From Bradyrhizobium sp. DOA9 (GTDB lineage: Bacteria; Pseudomonadota; Alphaproteobacteria; Rhizobiales; Xanthobacteraceae), in the NCBI RefSeq assembly GCF_000617845.2, contig NZ_DF820425.1, positions 2,965,725-3,029,724 on the forward strand: a DNA stretch of 64,000 nt, written 5' to 3'. Position numbers and translations under genes: made by a program. The notes beneath the pieces are model-generated. The model ran no database searches, was not told the DNA's origin, and worked only from the letters and a program-made list of their open reading frames with translations. Shown here in pieces: positions 56,171 through 64,000 of this stretch (position 1 is the first letter of the stretch; every line of letters begins with the position of its first letter).

Positions 56171-57256
56171 TTGGCCCGTATCACCCTTCGCCAGCTGCTC
56201 GATCACGCAGCCCACAACGGCTATGCCGTGCCGGCGTTCAACATCAACAACATGGAGCAGGGCATCGCGATCATGCAGGCGGCGGCCGCGGTCGATGCGC
56301 CCGTCATCATCCAGGCCTCGCGCGGCGCGCGCAGCTATGCCGGCGATCTCATGCTCTCGCACATGATCGACGCGCTGGAGCGGACCTATCCCGACATCCC
56401 GCTCTGCATGCACCAGGACCACGGCAATGACGAAGCAACCTGCGCTTCGGCCATCGCCCACGGTTTTACCTCGGTGATGATGGATGGCTCGCTCAAGTCC
56501 GACGCCAAGACGGCAGCCGACTACGACTACAATGTCGCGATCACGCGCCGCGTGGTCGATCTCGCCCATTGGGTCGGCGCTTCCGTCGAAGGCGAGCTCG
56601 GCGTGCTCGGCTCGCTCGAGCATGGCGGCGGCGAGCAGGAAGACGGTCACGGCGTCGAGGGCAAGGTCGGCCACGACCAGCTCTTGACCGATCCGGACCA
56701 GGCCGTCGACTTCGTCCGTGCCACCAAGGTCGATGCGCTCGCCATCGCGATGGGCACCTCGCACGGCGCCTACAAGTTCAGCCGCAAGCCCGACGGCGAC
56801 ATCCTGGCGATGCGGGTGGTCGAGGAGATCCATCGCCGGCTGCCGAATACGCATCTCGTCATGCACGGCTCCTCCTCGGTGCCGCAGCCGCTCCAGGATA
56901 TGTTCAACCAGTTCGGCGGCGAGATGCCGCAGACCTGGGGCGTGCCGGTGGAGGAGATCGTCCGCGGCATCAAGAGCGGCGTGCGCAAGGTCAATATCGA
57001 CACCGACTGTCGGCTGGCGATGACCGCGGTGTTCCGGAAGGTGGCGGCGGAAGCGCGCTCCGAGTTCGATCCGCGCAAGTTTCTGAAGCCGGCGATGGAC
57101 GCGATGCGCGAATTGTGCCGCGAGCGCTTCGAGCAGTTCGGCACCGCGGGCCATGCCAGCAAGATCAAGGTGGTTCCGATGAGCGAGATGGCGCGCCGCT
57201 ATCGCGCCGGCGAGTTCGACCCGCGCGTCGATGCCCGCGAGCCGGTCGCCGCCTAG
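56171..57256 (+). CDS. cbbA: Fructose-bisphosphate aldolase class II (CbbA)
   Basis: The zinc-dependent CbbA condenses triose phosphates to fructose-1,6-bisphosphate and, in this pathway type, also makes sedoheptulose bisphosphate. The 361 residues include [35 protein letters not shown] with Asp83 and His84 of the active site, [43 protein letters not shown] and [14 protein letters not shown]. The start is TTG 56171 with GGGAGG six bases upstream. No ATG gives a full N-terminus, so the unusual start is likely real. Confidence 0.96.
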   Translation: MARITLRQLLDHAAHNGYAVPAFNINNMEQGIAIMQAAAAVDAPVIIQASRGARSYAGDLMLSHMIDALERTYPDIPLCMHQDHGNDEATCASAIAHGFTSVMMDGSLKSDAKTAADYDYNVAITRRVVDLAHWVGASVEGELGVLGSLEHGGGEQEDGHGVEGKVGHDQLLTDPDQAVDFVRATKVDALAIAMGTSHGAYKFSRKPDGDILAMRVVEEIHRRLPNTHLVMHGSSSVPQPLQDMFNQFGGEMPQTWGVPVEEIVRGIKSGVRKVNIDTDCRLAMTAVFRKVAAEARSEFDPRKFLKPAMDAMRELCRERFEQFGTAGHASKIKVVPMSEMARRYRAGEFDPRVDAREPVAA

Positions 57257-58753
<1,497 letters not shown>

Positions 58754-58765
58754 GGAGATTCGAAC

Positions 58766-59173
58766 ATGAAACTCACCCAGGGCTGCTTCTCGTTCCTGCC
58801 CGACCTGACCGACGACCAGATCACCAGCCAGGTGCAGTATTGTCTCGCCAATGGCTGGGCGGTGAACATCGAATTCACCGACGACCCACATCCCCGCAAC
58901 ACCTATTGGGAGATGTGGGGCCTGCCGATGTTCGATCTCCAGGACGCCGCCGGCGTGATGATGGAGCTCGCCGAGTGCCGCAGGATCTATAGCGACCGCT
59001 ACATCCGCATCAGCGGATTCGACTCCAGCCATGGCTGGGAATCGGTACGGATCTCCTTCCTCGTCAACCGGCCGAAGCAAGAGACGCAGTTCGAGCTGGT
59101 GCGGCAGGAGGTCGGCGGCCGTGCGGTCCGCTACACCACGGTTCGAAAGCCGGCCGCGCACGCGCCAGCTTAA
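58766..59173 (+). CDS. cbbS: RuBisCO small subunit, form IC (CbbS)
   Basis: CbbS completes the L8S8 RuBisCO. The 135 residues begin [20 protein letters not shown] and include [32 protein letters not shown] and [20 protein letters not shown]. The C-terminal extension ([20 protein letters not shown]) forms the extra beta-hairpin known for red-type small subunits. It is followed by a terminator-like hairpin before cbbX. Confidence 0.97.
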   Translation: MKLTQGCFSFLPDLTDDQITSQVQYCLANGWAVNIEFTDDPHPRNTYWEMWGLPMFDLQDAAGVMMELAECRRIYSDRYIRISGFDSSHGWESVRISFLVNRPKQETQFELVRQEVGGRAVRYTTVRKPAAHAPA

Positions 59174-59226
59174 GTCATCCGATTCCGCGCGGAGCTCTCC
59201 CTGCTCCGGATCCTGGCGGACTAACT

Positions 59227-59262
59227 GCTTCGCCGCCTCGCTCGCGGCGAAGCTCTTTTCTT
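59227..59262 (+). terminator. Terminator-like hairpin between cbbS and cbbX
   Basis: A perfect 10-bp stem pairs GCTTCGCCGC (59227-59236) with GCGGCGAAGC (59244-59253) around a 7-base loop. It is followed directly by TCTTTTCTT. It lies between the abundant cbbLS part and the cbbX/cbbE part. It may reduce read-through or protect the 3' end of a processed cbbLS mRNA. Confidence 0.65.
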
Positions 59263-59273
59263 CGAGGGTAGCC

Positions 59274-60206
59274 ATGCTCGATATTCCCCACGCAACTGCG
59301 ACCGAACACAGCGAGACCCAATTCGATCTTCGCAAGGAGGCTGAGGCCGCCGGGATCACCGGGACGCTGCAACAGCTCGATCAGGAACTGATCGGGCTGA
59401 AGCCGGTCAAGAACCGCGTGCGCCAGATCGCCTCGCTGCTGCTGATCGAACGCATCCGGCAGCGCGCGGGGCTGGCCTCGGCGCCGCCGACGCTGCACAT
59501 GTCGTTCACCGGCAATCCCGGCACCGGCAAGACCACCGTGGCGCTGCGCATGGCCAAGATCCTGCACGGGCTCGGCTTCGTGCGGCGCGGGCAGGTGATC
59601 TCGGTGACCCGCGACGATCTGGTCGGCCAGTATATCGGTCACACCGCGCCGAAGACCAAGGAGATCCTGAAGAAGGCGATGGGTGGCGTGCTGTTCATCG
59701 ACGAGGCCTATTACCTGCATCGTCCCGATAACGAGCGCGATTACGGCCAGGAATCGATCGAGATCCTGCTCCAGGTGATGGAGAACCAGCGCGAGGATCT
59801 CGTCGTGATCCTCGCCGGCTATGGCGAGCGCATGACGAGCTTCTTCGCCTCCAATCCCGGCTTCCGCTCGCGCATCGCCCATCACATCGAATTCCCTGAC
59901 TATGCGGAGGCCGAGCTGCTCGTCATTGCCGAGCTGATGCTGAAGGAGCGCGGCTATCGCTTCTCGGCCGCGGCGCGCGAGGCGTTCGAGACATACGTCG
60001 CGCTGCGCCGGACCCAGCCGTTCTTCTCCAATGCGCGCTCGATCCGCAACGCCGTCGACCGCATCCGCCTGCGTCAGGCCGATCGGCTGGTGTCCGATCT
60101 CGACCGCATGCTCGATGTCGCCGACCTCGAAACCATCGATGCCATGGATGTCCTTGCCAGTCGCGTGTTCAGCGGCGGTGCGGATGCGCGGAGTGCGGTG
60201 CCATGA
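59274..60206 (+). CDS. cbbX: Red-type RuBisCO activase CbbX
   Basis: CbbX is the AAA+ protein that pulls on the CbbL C-terminus to remove inhibitory sugar phosphates. The 310 residues contain Walker [14 protein letters not shown] (79-91), Walker [13 protein letters not shown] (137-148), the pore loop [10 protein letters not shown] (119-128), sensor 1 [12 protein letters not shown] and arginine fingers in [11 protein letters not shown] 59274 is chosen with GAGGG nine bases upstream; the open frame further up runs antisense-free through cbbS in another frame. The stop overlaps the cbbE start as ATGA. Confidence 0.95.
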   Translation: MLDIPHATATEHSETQFDLRKEAEAAGITGTLQQLDQELIGLKPVKNRVRQIASLLLIERIRQRAGLASAPPTLHMSFTGNPGTGKTTVALRMAKILHGLGFVRRGQVISVTRDDLVGQYIGHTAPKTKEILKKAMGGVLFIDEAYYLHRPDNERDYGQESIEILLQVMENQREDLVVILAGYGERMTSFFASNPGFRSRIAHHIEFPDYAEAELLVIAELMLKERGYRFSAAAREAFETYVALRRTQPFFSNARSIRNAVDRIRLRQADRLVSDLDRMLDVADLETIDAMDVLASRVFSGGADARSAVP

Positions 60207-60940
60207 CGAAGGAGATCTTGATCTCTCCCTCGATCCTCGCCGCGGATTTCGCGCGCCTCGGCGAAGAGGTCGCAGCGCTCGACGCCGCTGGAGCCGACTG
60301 GATCCATTGCGACGTCATGGACGGACATTTCGTGCCGAACATCAGCTTCGGCGCCGATGTCATCAAGGCGATCCGCCCCTATACGACGAAGCCGTTCGAC
60401 GTGCATTTGATGATCGCGCCGAGCGATCCCTATCTCGAGGCGTTCGCGAAAGCCGGAGCGGACATCATCACGGTGCATGCCGAGGCGGGTGCGCATCTCG
60501 ACCGCTCGCTGCAGGCGATCCGCTCGCTCGGCAGCAAGGCTGGCGTCAGCCTTTGTCCGTCGACGCCGGAGACGGTGATCGAATATGTGCTCGATCGTAT
60601 CGATCTCGTGCTGGTGATGACCGTCAATCCGGGTTTCGGTGGCCAATCCTTCATCGCATCGCAGATCGACAAGATCCGGCGGATCAGAACCATGATCGGC
60701 GAGCGGCCGATCCGGCTCGAAGTCGATGGCGGTGTCACGCGCGACAATGCCGCGGCCGTGGCCGCCGCAGGCGCCGACACGCTGGTCGCGGGCTCCGCCG
60801 TGTTTCGCGGCAAGAGTTCTGCCGAATATGCCGCCAATATCGCGGCCATTCGCATCGCCGCCGAGACGGGCCGGGTTCCGCGGCTGCAAGATAGTTCCGC
60901 GTCCCCGAAGCGGTGGGGAGAAAGTGCGTTCATCCGGTAG
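60203..60940 (+). CDS. cbbE: Ribulose-phosphate 3-epimerase (CbbE)
   Basis: This TIM-barrel enzyme interconverts ribulose-5-phosphate and xylulose-5-phosphate. The 245 residues include [35 protein letters not shown] with metal ligands His and Asp, [23 protein letters not shown] and [20 protein letters not shown]. The C-terminal 20 residues ([19 protein letters not shown]) extend beyond the usual end. It overlaps cbbX by four bases and is the last gene of the cbb operon; no clear terminator follows. Confidence 0.96.
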   Translation: MTKEILISPSILAADFARLGEEVAALDAAGADWIHCDVMDGHFVPNISFGADVIKAIRPYTTKPFDVHLMIAPSDPYLEAFAKAGADIITVHAEAGAHLDRSLQAIRSLGSKAGVSLCPSTPETVIEYVLDRIDLVLVMTVNPGFGGQSFIASQIDKIRRIRTMIGERPIRLEVDGGVTRDNAAAVAAAGADTLVAGSAVFRGKSSAEYAANIAAIRIAAETGRVPRLQDSSASPKRWGESAFIR

Positions 60941-61199
60941 ACTATGGATCAGCTGCGGACCGCTGCTGCAGTCCCGGTGTGCCAGGGTGCACCATTTTTT
61001 CCGGATTTCTACGGAGGATGCCATCCAAATCGACCGGCTCATTCAGGCCAGGGTAACCAACGCATCCGAGAAGGAGAATCGATTAACGACCGCGCAACGC
61101 TAAGCGTCTCAATCTGTGGTTTAGGAACGCCATGAGAGCGCGGATGCGGAACGACGGTCATTGTGGGCATGAAGCCTGCACGCGGCGCCAAGCGATGGC
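60941..61199. other. Gap between cbbE and the GGDEF-EAL gene
   Basis: No gene seen in 259 bases. GATTAACG occurs at about 61080. ACGGAGG at 61010 resembles a ribosome site but precedes no frame of note. Confidence 0.3.
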
Positions 61200-63056
61200 A
61201 TGAACATGCAGCGGTTGTTCGCCGAGCAGCTCCGCTGCGCCACCGATGCCACCGGACAGGTCGATCTCGTCAAGCTGGGCGAGTTCGTCAGCGCGGTCTA
61301 CGAGGCCAGTGATCGCGACCGTCAGCGGATGATCGAAGTACGCGCGCAAACGCGCGACGAGGTCGAGCAGGATCTGCTGCGGACCCAGGAGTTCCTCGAC
61401 ACGATCATCGAAAACATTCCGATCGCCGTCTTCGCGAAATGTGCGAAGGATTCACGCTACATCCTGCTTAACCGCGCCGGCGAAGACTATTACGGCATGC
61501 CCCGCGAACAGATGCTGGGCCGAACGCCCGAACAGATCTTCCCGGCCGACGTGGCCCGCATGGTTCACGAGCAGGATAGACGCGTCGTGGCCAGCGGCAT
61601 GCCGATGTTTCTCGAGGAGCATCTGCTCGAAGTAGGTATCAAAGGCCGCGACCGCGTCGTCAATTCACGCAAGATGCTGATCGCAGACGGCAACGGGGAT
61701 CCGCAATATCTGGTCGGCGTGATCGAGGACGTCACGGAGCGTGTCACCACCCGGCAGCGGATCAGCCATCTGGCGCATCATGATGCGCTCACGGACCTGC
61801 CGAACCGCAGCGCGTTCAACGCTGCGCTCGACGAATGGCTGGAGCGGGCGCAGGAGGCGTCGACCAGTTTCGCCGTGCTGAGCCTCGATCTCGACCGCTT
61901 CAAGGAGGTCAACGACGTATTCGGTCACCCCGTCGGCGACATGCTGATGCGGGCGGCGGCCGACCGGCTTGCCGCGGAAGCCGAAGGCGCCTTCGTCGCC
62001 CGCATCGGCGGCGACGAGTTCATGATCCTGATGCCCGACAATACCAGCCGTGAGGACGTTCTGGCGCTGGCCGAACGCCTGGTCGAGACGATCGGCAAGG
62101 AGCTCGAGGTCGACGATTATCTCTCCCATGTCGGCCTCAGCGTCGGCATCGCATTCTATCCGGACGATGGTGTGAACGCGGCGACGTTGCTCGCCAACGC
62201 CGACTCGGCCCTCTACCGCGCCAAGCGCGAGGGCAGGGGCCGGGTCCGCTGCTTCGAATCCGAGATGGACCAGGAGCTGCGCGACCGCAGGCTGTTGCAG
62301 CACGATCTGCGGCAGACGCTGGAGCAGAACCAGCTCCTCGTCTATTTCCAGCCGCAGGCACGGATAGATGGCGAGGTCATCGGCTTCGAGGCGCTGTTGC
62401 GATGGAATCACCCGACGCGGGGCAGCGTGCCGCCGGACCAGTTCATTCCGCTCGCCGAGGAGAACGGGCTGATCGTCGAGATCGGCGAATGGGTTCTGCG
62501 CGAGGCGTGCCGCGAGGCGGCATCCTGGCCGCGGCCGCTGCAGGTCGCGGTCAATCTGTCGCCGGTCCAGTTCCAGGCGGGCGATCTCGAGCGCTCGATC
62601 CACCAGATCCTGTTGGAGACGGGGCTGACGCCGACGCGGCTCGAGGTCGAGATCACCGAGGGCGTGCTGATCGGCGATTTCACCGGCGCGCTCAATCTGC
62701 TGCGGCGGCTGAAGGCGCTCGGCATCCGCATCGCCATGGATGATTTCGGCACCGGCTATTCCTCGCTGTCCTATCTGCAGTCGTTCCCGTTCGACAAGAT
62801 CAAGATCGACCGCAGTTTCATCTCCAACCTGGAGGCGACGCCGCAATCGGCCGAGATTGTCCGCGCCGTGCTGAGCCTCGCGCACGCACTGAAGCTCCCG
62901 GTCGTTGCCGAGGGGGTGGAGACGGAAGCCCAGCGTGCTTTTCTGGCGCGCGAGGCCTGCGAGGAGATGCAAGGCTATCTCGTCGGCCGGCCCGACCTGA
63001 TCGAACGCTGTCTCGATCTGGTCGGCGTCGCCGTGGAGCGCCGCCTCTACGCCTAG
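61200..63056 (+). CDS. PAS-GGDEF-EAL cyclic-di-GMP signalling protein
   Basis: This 618-residue protein combines cyclic-di-GMP synthesis and breakdown modules. The order is: a helical lead (about 1-65), a PAS domain (about 66-180, FLDTIIENIPIAVFAK, LVGVIEDVTER), GGDEF (about 186-350) with an intact RIGGDEF at 268-274, and EAL (about 365-610). EAL residues are complete: GFEALLRW (EAL at 397-399), VAVNLSPVQF, EVEITEG, MDDFGTGYSSL, KIDRSFI, VAEGVETEAQ and MQGYLVGRP. The RxxD inhibitory site normally five residues before GGDEF is absent. No membrane segment is seen, so it is cytosolic and senses an internal cue through PAS. ATG 61200 or ATG 61206. Confidence 0.94.
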   Translation: MNMQRLFAEQLRCATDATGQVDLVKLGEFVSAVYEASDRDRQRMIEVRAQTRDEVEQDLLRTQEFLDTIIENIPIAVFAKCAKDSRYILLNRAGEDYYGMPREQMLGRTPEQIFPADVARMVHEQDRRVVASGMPMFLEEHLLEVGIKGRDRVVNSRKMLIADGNGDPQYLVGVIEDVTERVTTRQRISHLAHHDALTDLPNRSAFNAALDEWLERAQEASTSFAVLSLDLDRFKEVNDVFGHPVGDMLMRAAADRLAAEAEGAFVARIGGDEFMILMPDNTSREDVLALAERLVETIGKELEVDDYLSHVGLSVGIAFYPDDGVNAATLLANADSALYRAKREGRGRVRCFESEMDQELRDRRLLQHDLRQTLEQNQLLVYFQPQARIDGEVIGFEALLRWNHPTRGSVPPDQFIPLAEENGLIVEIGEWVLREACREAASWPRPLQVAVNLSPVQFQAGDLERSIHQILLETGLTPTRLEVEITEGVLIGDFTGALNLLRRLKALGIRIAMDDFGTGYSSLSYLQSFPFDKIKIDRSFISNLEATPQSAEIVRAVLSLAHALKLPVVAEGVETEAQRAFLAREACEEMQGYLVGRPDLIERCLDLVGVAVERRLYA

Positions 63057-63224
63057 CGTCGGACACACGGTTCCACGCGGACGTTTGGAACTAAAATCCT
63101 TACCGGCGCTTCTCGGAAATTAACTCGGCTCAGGCGCGTTGTGCGTGCAGCAAATGTTTTGCATAAACGCCATTGGCCTGACGCAAATCAGGGCAATAAG
63201 CCTGTAGACGTGAGGGAGGGTCTC

Positions 63225-63437
63225 ATGGAGAACGTACGTCGCTACCGGGCGCTGGCGTCCCTCTGCCGTCAGCAGGCGGCCTACCGGCCGCTCCAGACCT
63301 GGGAACTCCTGGGCCAGGCCGAACATTTCGAGCATCTCGCAGAAATCGAGCTCAAGGCGCATTTCCACGCGTGCAACGGGCATCGCGACAAGGACGCCGC
63401 CGCGACGGCGGCATGGGAAGCGCCCGCCGCGGCGTGA
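63225..63437 (+). CDS. Small ENVRRYR-family protein (copy B)
   Basis: This 70-residue protein begins MENVRRYRALASLCRQQAAY and continues RPLQTWELLGQAEHFEHLAE, IELKAHF, with an Ala-rich end. It is paralogous to copy A at 50662-50859 on the other side of the cbb locus: both share ENVRRYR, ASL-RQ-AA, RP-Q-W-LL-QA and EL-A-F. ATG 63225 follows GGGAGGG. Function unknown; a short helical, probably dimeric protein. Confidence 0.7.
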   Translation: MENVRRYRALASLCRQQAAYRPLQTWELLGQAEHFEHLAEIELKAHFHACNGHRDKDAAATAAWEAPAAA

Positions 63438-63457
63438 GAGCGTCAAGCCGGCTCGCC

Positions 63458-64000
63458 TCAATGGGACATCAGCGTCGGGACCGTCATGGCTTCCAGCATG
63501 GCGCGGGTGACGCCCCCGAGTACGCGCTCCTGCAATCGCGAATGGCCGTAGCCGCCCATCACCAGGAGATCGAGACTCTCGTCGGCCGCCAGCGACAGAA
63601 TGATCGGCTGAATGTCGGCGCGGGTGGCGGTCAGGCCGACCGTGCGGGTCGACAGTCCGCGGCGGCCGAGATGTCTCGCCAGACTGTCCGCTGAAGCTTC
63701 GCCGGCGACGGTGTCGGTCTCGTTGACGCTGATGATCACGATCTCTTCGGCGCGCGCCAGGAACGGGGCTGCATCGCGCATGGCCCGGGCGGCAACGCGG
63801 CTGCCGTCCCAGCAGATGCCGATCCGGTTCGCCTTGAAGGTTCCGCGGAAGGTGTAGGGCAGGAACAGCACCGGACCGCCGGCCTGGAACAGGATCTCGC
63901 TCGGCACGTCATTGTCGAACGTGCCTTGCGCCGGATCGGGCTGGAGCACGATGCTGAGGTCGTGCAACCGCGCCATTTCGCCGAGCGAGCCGGCTGCATC
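63458..64000 (-). CDS. Universal stress protein, 3' part
   Basis: This is the C-terminal 180 residues of a Usp-family protein whose start lies beyond the window; the frame is open to position 64000. Family relatives of about 275-280 residues have two Usp domains. The second is seen here: NRIGICWDGSRVAARAMRDAA (start of domain 2), IVIISVNETD, then the nucleotide-binding end LLVMGGYGHSRLQERVLGGV followed by TRAMLEAMTVPTLMSH, matching the G-x2-G-x9-G-S/T motif. An internal ATG at 63976 is not the true start. It converges with copy B of the ENVRRYR family. Confidence 0.88.
   Translation of the reverse strand, partial: DAAGSLGEMARLHDLSIVLQPDPAQGTFDNDVPSEILFQAGGPVLFLPYTFRGTFKANRIGICWDGSRVAARAMRDAAPFLARAEEIVIISVNETDTVAGEASADSLARHLGRRGLSTRTVGLTATRADIQPIILSLAADESLDLLVMGGYGHSRLQERVLGGVTRAMLEAMTVPTLMSH

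Overview
The window is about 64 kb of GC-rich chromosomal DNA. It most probably comes from a Bradyrhizobium-like alphaproteobacterium (Nitrobacteraceae, order Hyphomicrobiales). I infer this from several things together: an ftsQ-ftsA-ftsZ-lpxC-bamD-recN-ligA gene order with a 595-residue FtsZ, a red-type (form IC) cbbFPTALSXE Calvin operon beside a divergent cbbR, small families typical of the genus (DUF6894, TIGR02301), and many intergenic palindromic repeats of the CGTCATTGCGAG and CCTCTCCCGC kinds. No species is claimed. No CRISPR array, insertion sequence, prophage or integrase was seen.

Layout. 1-12.6 kb: end of the division and cell-wall cluster on the + strand (murB 3' end, ddl, ftsQ, ftsA, ftsZ, lpxC, bamD), then recN and ligA. 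12.8-18.1 kb: a SleB-type cell-wall hydrolase, then the nadA-nadB-nadC operon on the - strand with two copies of a TATGCTCA-N3-TGAG palindrome in front of nadA. 18.3-25.7 kb: an MFS transporter, an AcuI/YhdH-type reductase, two small proteins and two tandem methyl-accepting chemotaxis receptors. 25.7-32.5 kb (- strand): a 903-residue DUF2339 membrane protein, a NadQ/NrtR-like regulator, a small Cys-phosphatase, and a tightly overlapping ygfZ-tag-HD hydrolase cassette. 32.6-43.7 kb: dihydroorotase, a two-domain sulfurtransferase, small proteins, two Nudix enzymes, an SRAP/YedK protein, a CoA-transferase beside a GrdB-like Cys protein, a GNAT, a GlcD-type FAD oxidase and the Sua5 tRNA-modification enzyme, with a tRNA-Pro(CGG) diverging from it. 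43.8-51.1 kb: accessory stretch with a frameshifted TctC-type binding protein, small exported or hypothetical proteins, an N-carbamoyl-D-amino-acid hydrolase, a block of three palindromic repeats, a TetR regulator with its MFS exporter, and small membrane proteins. 51.1-60.9 kb: cbbR and the divergent cbbF-P-T-A-L-S-X-E operon for CO2 fixation. 60.9-64 kb: a PAS-GGDEF-EAL protein, a small protein paralogous to one on the other side of the cbb locus, and the 3' part of a universal stress protein that runs off the window.

The most useful inferences are regulatory. The nad palindromes and the NadQ-like protein 10.5 kb away look like a regulator-operator pair. A perfect 22-bp palindrome at the TetR/MFS junction, with a degenerate copy before tetR, predicts the TetR operator. 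A terminator-like hairpin between cbbS and cbbX could set the RuBisCO to activase ratio. Most of the window is ordinary housekeeping sequence, and I did not find a clearly novel multi-gene system.
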